The position numbers and the translations under genes were made by a program. Positions 33,551-46,992 of a stretch of 64,000 nucleotides of DNA are shown here, piece by piece. Within the stretch, counting starts at the first letter, position 1. Each line of letters opens with the position of its first letter. Source of the stretch: Pterois miles (Eukaryota > Chordata > Actinopteri > Perciformes > Scorpaenidae); NCBI GenBank assembly GCA_947000775.1, contig CAMQGK010000001.1, forward strand, positions 5,514,001 to 5,578,000, in the 5' to 3' direction. Under the pieces are notes generated by a model. The model searched no databases, had not been told where the DNA came from, and was given only the letters and a program-made list of their open reading frames with translations.

Positions 33551-36500
33551 GTTTTGCTTTTATTCCTACTTTTAAGAACCAAAGGATGAAATATGTTTTA
33601 AGTGAGAATTTCTCTTTCTGTGGCCAGTATATAAACAGCAATATGTCTAGTTAATTCTGGTTTAAAGACAAACATGAACCTAATATCTAGTTTGACCTAA
33701 CAGCACCAGGCCTCCTATGAACAGTTGAATACACAGTGAATGTTGACTAAATATAAAGTTGATTAAATCTGTTGACATTCAGATATTTGCCATATGCCCA
33801 TATACCTTGGATAAATTAATGCTTAGTATACCGGTAATGCAATAAGATTTCGACATAGGCTTAAAAGTGTGGGACATTGACAGAACATGTGTGAGTTTTT
33901 AAACCTAAATGCAAATCTGCATATTATACTGTATATGTGTACAATGTATAATTGTTGGCTAATACTAGCAAGCTTAAAATACTGGTAGTGATGCATATGT
34001 GTCTGAAATAGCATGTGGGAAAATAACTGATTTTAGGATGGAAAAGGTGTCAGAGCTTTGATTAGTTTCTATATTTATCTATTGATAAACTGATTCTTCT
34101 TTCTCTTCTCCAGCCTGATGTCATCCCAGAGTTGACGGAGGAGGGTGCAGAAAAATCCCCTTTGTTGATCCGTTTTTCTGTTGGTGATTTGGTTTGGACC
34201 AAGGTCGCAGGATATCCCTGGTGGCCTTGCATGGTGACCACAGACCCAGAATTCAACAATCACATCAAACCGAAACAGAAAGGTGAGATACGGTCTCTGC
34301 CACCTGCATCAATTTAACTTTGCTTTAAGTGATGTGTGAGATAATGTTTTTCTACCATTTTTTTATTAGGGGTGTCAATCAATTAAAATATTTAGTCACA
34401 TGATTGTCTATAGTCAATCACAATTAATTGCAAATTTCTCACATTTTTATCTGTTCAAAATGTACCTTAAAGTGAGATTGAATATTTAATACTCTCAACA
34501 TGGGAGTGGACAAATCTGCGTGCTTTGTGCAAATGTGTCTATATATTAATTATTGGGAATCAATTAACTACACAAAATGATGACAAAGTACTGTCTTTAG
34601 CATAAATAAAAAATATGCTCAAATCATAACATGGCAAACCGCAGCCCAACAGGCAACAACAGCTTTGTGTGTCAGTGTGATGACTTGACTATGACTTGAT
34701 CCAGACTGACTGGGACTATCATAAAGTGGGCATGGCTGTGAAGGGGACACTGGTGGGGACCCAGAGAACCCATTTACATTCACATATCTGGAGGTCAGAG
34801 GTCAAGGGACCCCTCTGAAAATGTCCATGCCAGTTTTTCCTCACCAAAATGTAGCCTAACTTTGCAGCATTACTTAGCCTTCTCAGCGACGAGTTAGTAT
34901 GACCGGGGTGGTACCGATGGATTCCTTAGGTTTTCTAGTTTCATATGATGCCAGTATCTTTAAAGGGGAGCCTGCTACAACCTAAAAAATAACGAAAGTT
35001 ATGTTAATGTGTTAATTTGTGGCATTAAAACAAATTTGTGATAACCCTATTATTTATTTATTTTAATTTTATTGTTTGTTTGTTTTCTTCTTTGTTTCAT
35101 GTATAGCAGTCAACAGCAGGTCAGGCCTCCTGTACCACGTGCAGTATTTTGGAGATGCCCCGGAGAGAGGCTACATCTTTGAGAAGAACATGGTGTCGTT
35201 CACTGGAGAGGATCAATACCAGGAGCTGAGCCAAGGCAACAAACAGCCAGCTGCCCGTGTCATCCACAAAAAGGTAAATCGGCTTCTTTTCCTATGTAAT
35301 GCCACTGCGTATTGTCCTGTAGAGGATGTGGTCTGCTGTTGTTTAGAAAGACTTGGCTTAGAAGCCTTGCAACATTTAAATATTGCACTTCCTTAAAATG
35401 TTTTATACAAAGCTGTCTCTCGACAAGGTTGAAATGCATTCCAAATGAAAAATCAGGCAATTAAAAAAACAGAAATCTCTGAATCTCAAGTCCATTTTAA
35501 GAGCAGCCAGCCTCACCACACACCAACAAGCAAGAAAGGGATAATGTTTCAACACATAAATCTGTGCAGGTGCTTTCTGCCAGGTGCTTATCAAGTCTTC
35601 TCTTACACAGCTGTCACATGCTGCTAATCAAGTATGTAGTCTTGTTTTAAGATATATAGACAGTGTACAACAAGTATTTGTTTTATTTATGCCATTATGT
35701 TGGTGGCAACGTGTTCCCTTGTTGAACACAATGATTAAACATTAATGCCGTGCTGTGTCTTTTGTAACTTGTCATATAACTTTACTATTTTCTCCCTATG
35801 CCATACAGACGGCTCCCTCTGTGCCCCGCAAACTCCAGGCTCAGTGGAACATGGGTGTCATTCAAGCCAAGGAGGCCTTCAGCATGTCACTGGATGAGCG
35901 CATGGTGAACTTCACATTTCTGTATGATGATGATGGTCCACATCTGAACCCCTGCATCCTGGAGAAGTTGAAGCCAGAACAGATTCACAAGATGGACCAG
36001 GAAACAGAGTCCAGACTTAGCCCGGATCTGCCCTCCATCCTGGTGGGCCCTGCTGATGACCCCACAGCCAACCCTCAGTCCCAAAACAGCACTTCAACAC
36101 TGAAAAAGACACGAGTACCCAGGACAAAACTCATCTCAGGAGAACGGCGAAGAAGGGGCAAAGGCCATCTAAATAATTTCATTTCAAAACAGCAATTCAG
36201 CGACACTGGTTCTTCCAAAGAAATGCTTCTTTTGCATCCAACCTCACAGGTTAGGATAACTCACTAAAATGTATCATCGGGAGAAGGACTGTGTCGTACA
36301 TAAGTTTTTAGTAATAATAATGATACGTTTTCATGCAGACTTGCAGGCAAAGGTTCGGCGAGCTGGGGCATGCATGATATAAGACTTTATACGTTTTGAA
36401 AAGTTCTGAAATCAGACATGTAAAGTGGAAATAAAACACTGGAAAAAGCTTTTCAGCCCAGTATAACCCTGGTACAGACAAGTATATAGTCTCATTGCTG

Positions 36501-39500
36501 ATCCACGCAGAAAGCATAAGCTTCAGGTACAGAGTCGTAGTAACCCACAACTAACTGCATATTTTAACCTTTTAATATCAACTTAAATATCTAAATTCTG
36601 TATTTTTGTATTATTATTATTTATTATTATTTGCATATACTCATTTAATACATTTGGTTGTTTTCTACGTAGGATCCCACCACTTCTGTACCAGATCTAC
36701 AAGCTGAATCAGTCGTACCTCAAAAGAAAAAGAGGAGACCCAGAGAGGCTCGGTCTCCCACAAAGACGGTGAGAAGAAGGAAAAAATCAGCAACGGACAA
36801 CGCTTCTGACCCTGTGAAGAAAAGGAAACCAAAGCTGGTTTCTTCGAGAGACGATATTTCGGAACCAATCTCGCTGACAGTTTCAGTTCCAGGTTGGTTG
36901 AAAGTTGAAACTCTGTCTGTGTCTGTTAAATCTGACCTTGGCTGGTATGCTTTAAATTGCCAAATGTGGCTTTTAAAATAGTGAAGAGATTGGGTTATTG
37001 TATAATTTATCAGTGTGAGCAGTATATGTGTGTAAATGTCCCCTCTTGATTGTATGAAGAGGGTACATTTTAGCTGTGAGACTGCTGTTTGTCCTTGATA
37101 GAACTGAAGCTTAGAAATGCAGAGATATGATAAGTGAGTAAGATACGATAAGTGTCCAAAAATGCTGTTTGCTTTTTAGTGTTGTCACATAACTGCAAAA
37201 TCCTCTTTGCAGGGATAATCACATTTTAGTGGCCATTGGTTGCTTATTTCTTTACTATTTATGAAGCAGAGCAAAAGTTTAAAGTAATACATGACGGTAG
37301 AAGTACTGGGACCAACAACTAATCCTAATAAGCATCTGTAGTTGATCAGCAAAACCTTTTTTTTTCACACATCTAGCTCTGTTAATTGGTTTAATTTGTT
37401 GTCATAGTTGGCAAAGTGAAGAAAAGGTAAGAGTTTGTCTCATTCAAGTGACCTAAAATGTAGGAGAATAAGCTATTTCTTCTTTAAGCTGAGTCTGACA
37501 ATTTATTTTTGCCTTTTAAGTACTTGGCACATGATGGGAGAAAGCTTTCTGAATGAATCATCAAGTTACTCTAAAAGCTGCCAGAGAATATTGTCAGCAT
37601 TTCCTGTTCTAACCGTTAATGCAGATAAAAAAAACGTCAATGTCAGAACCAAACGGGGAGTTTGACCTTTTTAATTTTTGTTGTTTTTAGTCAAGAGGCA
37701 GCGTAAGAAGAGGCCTAAAAGGCCACCAACAGATGCTACGGCAGACGAGGTTCAGCAGCCTAAAAGAAGACGTAAAACAAGCAAAGATGCTGAAGAAAAG
37801 GTGAGATTTTCATGTGGCGCAATCTTATCTGGGACTGAAAGTACCACTGTTTTTGAAAAGTAATAGCTGTCATTTGAAGAGGACCTTACTATGGAAGCTT
37901 AAAATTTGTCAGTAATGCATCTAATAAAAAGCTATGTTTAAGATGATGCATGCATATTTTTGTTACTGAACATCAGTACTAGAAGGGCTGTTAAGTAGAC
38001 TGACCGGTATACCGAATTTTACCACTAGGCGTTGCACTTGACTCAGCAGCTGCTATACCAAACCTTGGATTAGTGGCTTTTTACTAAAATGAGTATATTT
38101 GGGGACTTCAGGGCTAACCCCCTTTCGCCTTAATCAGGAGGTGGCTGGCATGATGGAGGGACTTTAGCTTTTGCTCTTGAGGAGTTGTAACATATACTCA
38201 CCGACAGTCTAAACTGTACACACTCTGCAGTTCTACGTTCACAGCTAACGGTACGGTTTGCTGGGTTTGCAATACACTGACGGGTGCCCATCTTGTGTTG
38301 TCACCCCAAAAATGTGATTTTTCTAGTAAACAAACATGTGCCATGCACTTCCCCTCCCACCTCTGCTGAAATTTAATCTCTTTCATGTTGCCAGTGTTCC
38401 TTCATGTCAAAGCCACCAGGCTTGGCTCAGCAGATGAGTACAGCCCGTCAGGCACTAGTGGCTCTGTTAGTCCATTCATAAACAAATATGTTATTCACAT
38501 TGTCATATTGCTTATTGCTAATGCAATACCAGCTGTATTTAGAGCTGTGACACTGTCGGCACCTGTTGCTGATATGTCGACTACTTTTGAATTTGCCAGA
38601 ACGTGTCATAATGACAAATAAGATGTAAAATAAAAAAAGATGTTGACTTTCTTGCTTATCACTTCTACAAACCCTCTCAGGCCTCAACATCAGAAGGAAA
38701 AGAAAAAAATCGGAGAAGATGGAAGAAAACTGACAAAGACGCGACAGAAACCAAGAAGAGGCTGACAAAGCCAAAAGCTCTCTTCACTGGTAAACCACCT
38801 TGTTAGTCTGTAGTGAAGAACAACATTGCTGAGCTGCTCTTCTAAATTCACATCTGAAACCTCTGCTATTTGTTCAGCGGTGTCATTTTTGACTCCACAA
38901 CATCTTGTTATGGTGCCGCAGTATTTGGTTATCATTGTCCAAACGCTTTGTTTTCACAGCAGACCAAGATGCAGAGAAACCAAAGCGCAGGAGGAAAAGG
39001 AAGCAGGATGGAGAGAACCAGACCACACCCTCCAAGGTGAAGAGAAGGCGGATCTCCCTGTGTCCTGATCCAGAGGTGAGGGGGGATAACCTCAGATCAG
39101 TCTGACATTTACTACTAGAGCTCACAAGCTTATTATTAATGGTACAAATCATCTTCAAGCATAAACTTTAAGATGCATATTTTGTTTCCATATATTAAAA
39201 TATAGACAAATGGATCATTTTTTATTTTATGAGCAGAACTCACATTGGCAGATGTGATTATTAGTTTCCTTCATCACTCAGGTTTGTTGGAAATAGTTTG
39301 ACTTTTTAATTGTGTTGCAGATTATGTTAATGTATGTCTACAGAATTCCTATGAATCAGCCTTGACTCCTTCATTAAAAATCCACCTCACGTTTGCTGCA
39401 GGGCTCTGGGAGTGAAGGGCGTCCTGATTCTCCGAGTGACAGCTTAGACCTGACAAAGAAGGGCGAACGGAAGAAAGAGTTTGTCTGCCAAGTGAGTCTG

Positions 39501-42500
39501 CCTCTTCGGTGTTTCACTGTCTTTAATCTGAATTGAAACAACAAACTATTTAAATGTAAGTCATTTCCTGGGAGACTGCTGCTTTGCTTGTTTCTAAATA
39601 CAAATATATTGGTGTGAAATGTTTGTGGTGTTTCCCCCTTTAATACTTATATTCATTTCCACATCAATAGTTAATCCTTTATTCTGGTCTTGTGCACTGA
39701 GCTATCTCAATATCTGCGTATGTTTTGGTCTGTGTATTTTTTTTTTTCCCACAGATGTGTGAGCAGGCTGGTGAGGACTTGGTGCCGTGTGAAGGCCAGT
39801 GTTGTGGGATGTTTCACCTCCACTGTCTGGGTCTGTCATTCAAACCTGACGAGAAGCTGCTGTGTCAGGAGTGCAGCACAGGTGAGCTCAAGTGACCTCG
39901 TGCAGCACTACTTTCAGTTCTTGACTGTAATATAACATCAGCTAAATAGGTCCCGTAAGCTGGTGGTTCCCAAACCTTTTCACATCAAGGACACCTGAAC
40001 TGGCGCAAATTAGACAGCGGAGGATCTTTTTTTCCCAGGGTCCCCCATCTGTTAGGTTATTTTATTTTAGATGTGTTATTACAGAAAGCGTATTTAACCA
40101 ATAACCAAAATAGTCATACATTCGGTTAGAGGTTGACCAATTAATCTGGCAGATTTTTTGACATTTTTTCATGATCGGCATCGGCTGATGCCTGAGCATA
40201 TTAAGTTGATTAGCAAGCAGGCGCATTGCAGGCAGCCCAGTGTTAAGTGTTAAGCCCCTTGTGTCAATCCAGTTGCCGTTAGATGTAGGTGATGTCAGTA
40301 GATGTAGCTCAGTGCGCTAACCTTTTTCAAGAGTGCACAACAAAATGCAGATTGGAGAGACAGACTATAAGTGTTGCTCTATACATGTTTACTTAAGTTA
40401 AGACATTTTCTGTATCATTTGTTATTAATAAGCTCAAATCAAATGGAGGTGGAAAAAACAAAAACAACCAAAGATATCGGCCAAAAAAAAAAAAAAAAAA
40501 AAAAGGCGTCATATTGACCTTTTGGGGGCGGCAGTAGCTCAGTCTGTAGGGAGTTGGCTTGGGAACCGGAGGGTCACCGGTTCAAGTCCCGACATGGACC
40601 AAAAACTGAGTGTGAACTGGTAGCTGGAGAGGTGCCAGTTTACCTCTTGGGCACTGCCGAGGTGCCCCTGAGCAAGGCACCAAACCCCCAACTGCTCGGA
40701 GCGCTTGTCTGGAGCAGCCCCCTCACTCTGACATCTCTCCATTACTGCATGTATGTGTGTGTTTGTGTGCATGTACCATGTATAAGTTAAACAGAGTGTA
40801 AATTGAATTTCCCCACTGTGGGACTAATAAGAAGAAGAAGATCTACTTCTTCTTCTTCTTCTTCTTCTTCTTTGGCTGTCCTGATTCTGTAAAATCAAAA
40901 CAGGCATCGGCCATAACAAAAAAAAAAACATATTGGTTGACCTATACATTTGGTAATTGTGTTACTTATGGATGGAAGTATAGTGAAAATGAATTAGTGC
41001 CCTTTTTGCTGTGGATCCCTAGAACCCCTTCAAGGACCCCTGGGAGTCACCATTCCCCACTTTGGGAACAGCGGCCTTATTCCCCAGCTAATAATTACTT
41101 ATGTTATGAATTAATGTATTTTTTGGTTTAATCTGTGAACAATTTATGAAGAATATTTGATTTAATTTCGTTTTCTCTGATCAAATGTCACAACCACAAG
41201 GGACAGAGATTTGTGAAAAAAGCCATTCGGTCTCATAAATCAACATAATATCCGACAATCCACCCAGCGGTGCGGCTTTGTAGCTTACCAAAGTCGCAAT
41301 AAAATATTTTGACAGATTTTTGAGCGCATAAAATTGGTTCGAGGTCAGTAAGCACAACCAGAATTGATGCATAAGGCACACCGGATTATAAGGCACACTG
41401 TCGAATTTTGAGAAAATTAAAGGATTTTAAGTGCACCTTATAGTGCGAATAATACGGTAACTGTTACCAGCTAATACTTGATCTTTTTTCTTGATTAATT
41501 ACTGGCGACTTGTACCCTTTTTGTTATTGTGGAAAAAGATAACATGACAGTATTGTGACCCCTGATTCCCATCTATAATGCCATGTGTGCATACAGTACC
41601 TTATTAGTATGGACAGATTTAGTGGAACAGTGATTGTTACTAGCAGGTGTATCAATAAGGTTTTTGTGATAACATAAGTAATGTTTTTAAGTACTGCTGT
41701 TTAACATTTCTTCCCTCCATGTTTCTCCTCCCAGGCATTCACTCATGTTTCCACTGTAAGCAGTCAGATGGCGTGGTGCGTCGCTGCCACGTCCAACACT
41801 GCGGCAAGTTTTACCACGAGGCTTGCATCCGCCTCAACCCTCTCACTGTGTTCGACAACAAGGGCTTCCGCTGTCCTCTCCACGCCTGCCTGAGCTGCCA
41901 CTATGGCTGCCGCACCAAGCAGAAGTCCACCAAAGGTGAGGCTCTGCAGCAGCATTTTACTGACTCCGTTACATGTAGCGGTATGCTTAGTCCTGAGAGT
42001 TCAATCCAGGGCTCTGTAAAGGATCAAATGCACTAGTTGCTAAATGTTAAGAGTACTTCTTTTCACATGTATATCATTTTATATCCAGGCAGCTTTAATT
42101 GTTCGTTTCTGGCATGTTTATTTTCATACTAGCTGATGGAATTGTATTGTGGGTTTTTTTACAGCTGCATGGATAATTTTGAGTCAACTGTCCATTTTAA
42201 TAACTCTAAAGGAAACAAATCGTCACCATCCTTATCAGCCAGCAACATCCTGACTTTTTGTTGTGTTTCAGAATAAAATTAAGTGTAAAAAAAGTTTGAT
42301 TTTATAGTGTTGTATGTCCTGAAATTTTTGAGAAATGCTAAAACGTTTCTGAATATTATTGTTTTTTTTGTTTTTTTGTTGATAGACACCTCAAAAATAT
42401 TTGAACCTCCATAGTCACAAGCTTGATATTTAAGTTGCAATGTAGCTGAAGGAATATGAATTTATTTCCAAAAAAGTCTCCTGTGCCTTTCAAGTATAGT

Positions 42501-45500
42501 CAGGCCACATTTTCTAAAGGACTGAACTCGATGAAGAAATATTCTCTATATAGGATACGCAACAGTGAGTAGGGTTGTGATGGTATCACTGTATAGTGCG
42601 TTATTAAAATTGATGGTTATCATACCATGTACATAGTATTGAAAAATCTGACATAAGTGAGTGCGTATCGGTGCTAAAGGTACAAACAGGAGCAGTCTGG
42701 CTGTGCCCCTACAAAATAAATATATATATATATTTATTGTTAATAATCATAGGACATTATTTCAAAAGCTCACAGCTGATGTTCTTTCTCATTTAGTAAA
42801 TATCATCATTACATGCCTTTTTTTTTTATCAGGTGTATAATCCTGCTCTCATTCCTTTTTAGGGTTCATTGTAACTGATCATAATGGTGTAATAAATGTA
42901 ATGGTATAAATCTGTTGCATGCATACCGTTAAATCCCTGAGAGATTATGCTATTTAATGTGGTAATTAACATGAAATGTGCTGCAGCTGCCCTTCATTAC
43001 AGTTTGAGACCGATGGACACCAGACAGAATAAATCTAGTTTTTTATACTTGATGCAAAATAGCTCAACAGCTCTTTTCTACAGCAGGCATATTTTGGTCA
43101 TTTGTACCTCTGAGTGATGTAAATCTGTCTAACCTGGTGTCTCTCTCGCTCTCCGTACTGTAGGTAGATTGATGCGTTGCCTGCGCTGTCCCGTCGCATA
43201 CCACATCGGTGACCTGTGTGTGGCGGCGGGCAGCGAGATGATCACCAACACCGCCATCGTCTGCACCAACCACTTCAACGCCAAGAAGGGCTACAGCCAC
43301 CACAGTCACGTCAACGTCAGCTGGTGCTTCGTCTGCTCCAAAGGTTTGTCACCTTTCCTCTCTTACCAACAAGGAGGCCAGTTACCAATAGCCACACTAT
43401 ATATTGATAATGGCTTTGTCTGCTTAATCGGCCAGTCATGTAACCATTTTAAGGATCTTCAACTGCAATTTTATTCTAAACTTCCATTTAACATCCTTTT
43501 AATATGAGTGGTTTATATCTTTAGCTGTGGCTGTTGAAATTTAATTTATAGAAATAACAGCATTATGCCAACAGTAGGTCCATACGATTGATAAACAGCT
43601 TCACCGTTATACATTGAGTTTCTGTCAGGGGAATGTTTGGCAGAGGTGATATGCGCACAGATCTTGTCAGATCTTGGCATGCAATCAGTTTAGTCAGTAG
43701 ATGTCAGAAAAACAATAGTCCCACTCATAAAAGATTGACAATATGCTGTATTAAACAGCATCGCTACTAATTTTCCCTGAATGTTTGTGAAATAAATAAT
43801 TGTGTTAATTTTTTTATTGTGTTAGTGGAGGTTGTCTGTATTTCAAGCAAACTGTCCTGCAGTTTGACCCTGCAGTAATATGATATAACAGCTCTGCAGA
43901 GAGTAAAGAAAATTAGGGATGGTAATAATTATCCTTTTAACCGATAGCCAACATTAAGCATTTTCACTAATATTAATAATTAAAAGCTGAGAAAACTGCA
44001 GAGGAGGGGCTCGTCACTTTAAGGAGAAAAGAGTCGGCGCAGATACAGGAAGTTGGCACGGGACTTCCAGCTGAGGAGTTGTAGCTTGTAGCCTCGTAGC
44101 ATTTATTCACCGACACACTGTCTGCTACAGTTACGTTCACAGCTATAACACCACCAATGAACTTCACACTCACCGCTGCCACACACACGCACACAGTGTG
44201 TCGGAAACTCGCTGAAGTTACGCTACAGTGGGCACAAAGCCACCGGCAACGCTAGTAGTTAGCAGTGAACTGTTGACTCAGTTGTCTGTTATGCTCATAT
44301 ACTGCAGCTGGTGCATCGCTGCATGCGAGGCACAAATCTGGTTATCAGTTAATAATCGGTTAACAAGGGTCGGTTATCGGTTAAGAACATTCTTCAAAAT
44401 TAGCATCCCTACAGGAAATGTTCTTCTCGTGCAACAAAATGGTCTCAAAGTAATTAATATCTATAAAGGGTAATGAGGAAATCATTTTGGCACTGCAGCT
44501 GTACTGAGGTAGGTGTGGAGCTGTTAATCACACAAACTGCTACTGAAAATCAGAGGAAATGCTGAACTGCAGCACTTCCTGAGCATCAGTTTTCAGTTAG
44601 TTGAGTTTGTGATGATACTGAAACCCAGAAAGCAAGCCAGGCGTAGAATTTGTCAAGCTCTGACTGGCAAAAGTGTAATGCTAAATAACTTCACTGTTTC
44701 GTGTCAAAATTGATACTAACTTTGGGATTCTTTTTTGCCATCAATGCAAAATCCTGGTTAAATGCCTCACAGGCACTGCACCAATCCTCGGCCTGTATCC
44801 TCTCAGCTTCACAAATAAAACACACAGCACAACAGTCTAACAGACTAACGAGTGGGTACGTGGCAGTTCTTTGGCTGCTAATCGGACTAAAAGCTCCCCT
44901 CTTATTGTGCTTGTTTTATCACCCGTGCACAAATTACTCAACTGTAAATTGGAGCTCTCTTGCCAGCTTCAGTGCTGCTGACTTAACCAGACACTTAAAT
45001 TGTTCTTGTGTTTTAGGAGGACAGCTGCTGTGCTGCGAGTCTTGTCCTGCAGCTTTCCACCCCGACTGCCTGAACATCGCTATGCCTGATGGGAGCTGGT
45101 TCTGCAATGACTGCCGGGCCGGAAAGAAGCCCAAATACAGAGACATCATCTGGGTCAAACTGGGAACATACAGGTCAGAGAAACTGATCCCTAATTCAGT
45201 ACTGAGGTTTATGTTGTTCTGTAATGTGACCTAGATTCTGAATATTTTACATTTTTATTCCTCCTCAGATGGTGGCCTGCAGAGATCCACCACCCCAGAA
45301 ACATCCCCACCAACATCCAGCACCTTCGCCACGAGATCGGAGAGTTCCCGGTCTTCTTCTTTGGCTCCAAGGACTACTTCTGGACTCACCAGGGCCGAGT
45401 GTTTCCATACATGGAGGGAGACCGGGGCAGCAGGCACCAGAGGACCGGCATCGGCAAAGTCTTCAAGAATGGTGATGATCTAGACTACTTCCTAGATATA

Positions 45501-46952
45501 CAATACTTAGGCAATTCATCAGTTGATAAGTCATTAAAACGCTGAAATAAGTGAAGCAAAGTTGCATCAAAGCACAACTGCCACACATAATTACAGAAAA
45601 TGTATATATGATAATGTTTTATCATATATTTTTGTTTTTATTGCTACATAGACTAAGACCATGTTTCTTTTTTTTCCTCAGTCAGTTCTTTCCATTTGTC
45701 AAGTATTTAATTCACACAGGAGTATACAAAAATAGGCTTTACTGTGAGGTTATTTCATATAGACCATTATTAAATGACCAGAAAACGTGCTATATTGTGA
45801 TAAATATCGTTATCGAGATATGAAATTGCCTATATCGTAATAGAAGATTTTGACCTTATCATTCAGCCCTGTTACCCACTGTTGAGCATCTTCTTAAGCT
45901 AAATGTGCAGTTGAATGTTTCCACAGATGAAGAGAAATGTAATGAGCCTCTACATTGTCTTGTTTCCTCAGCTCTGTTGGAGGCTGAAGCTCGATTCAAG
46001 GACATTAAAATGAAACGAGAGGCCAAGGAAGCGCAGGAGAACAGCCGAAAACCACCCCCATATAAATTTATCAAGGTGGGAAATCTGAAAATGTGCATCT
46101 TTACTTTTATTTCTTTCTTCAAATGTATTTTTTAAAGATACAAACTCAAGTAATCAGCTATACATGTGAAGACTGTGACGTGAAGACGTGAATAAATAAG
46201 ACTTGTTTTACTTTTATCACCTCCAGAATAGATTAAATTTGTCCTGTTACTGTCATTTCTTGATATTGATGCCTTTTCTTGCATTTTTTTATACATTTTT
46301 ACCGTATATATTGTTCCTATTTTTTATATTTCCACTTGTTTATATTCCTCCTATTTTTTTTATTTCCGTCTGGCTAAATTGTTATATTTTATGTCTGTCT
46401 ACTTTAGTTTAGCGTCTTGTTTTTGCACTATCCACTTTGCTGCTGCACACTGCAAATTTCACCACTGTGAGACTAATAAAGGAGCATCTTATCTTATTTT
46501 TTTCCTCCTCTTAGGTAAACAAACCCTTCGGTAAGGTTCAGGTCTGCACCGCGGACATCTCTGAGATCCCTAAGTGTAACTGCAAGCCGACAGACGAGAG
46601 GCCGTGTGGGTTTGAGTCCGAGTGTCTGAACCGCATGCTGCAGTACGAGTGCCACCCTCAGGTGTGTCCCAACGGGGAGCGCTGCTGCAACCAGGACTTC
46701 ACCAAACGCCTCTACCCGGAGACCAAGATCATCAAGACACCCGGCAAGGGCTGGGGCCTGATCTCTCTCCGAGACATCAAGAAGGTAAGGCGAGAGAGGC
46801 TTTCCAACGCCTCATGCAAATCTGTGTACTATCAGAAAAGATTCATCCAACTGAAGGTCAATATGACTAATTTATTTTTGGAAATAAGTTCTGTAAAGGT
46901 GAAACATCTCAGTTTTGTTTTCTGCATGAGCACAAGCAGTAATCAGTAATAA

Positions 46953-46992
<40 letters not shown>

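Noticed and set aside
37412..37430. 19-nt micro-exon of nsd2 between exons 5 and 6 (acceptor GTCATAG, donor AAAAG|GTAAGA)
   Set aside because: It is not a multiple of three, and joining it to exon 6 leads to an early stop. Direct joining of exons 5 and 6 keeps the frame.
46621..46700. Loss of an AWS zinc ligand (human CQNQC against CCNQD)
   Set aside because: ASH1L and SETD2 also lack the second Cys at this spot, so it is probably not a structural zinc ligand.
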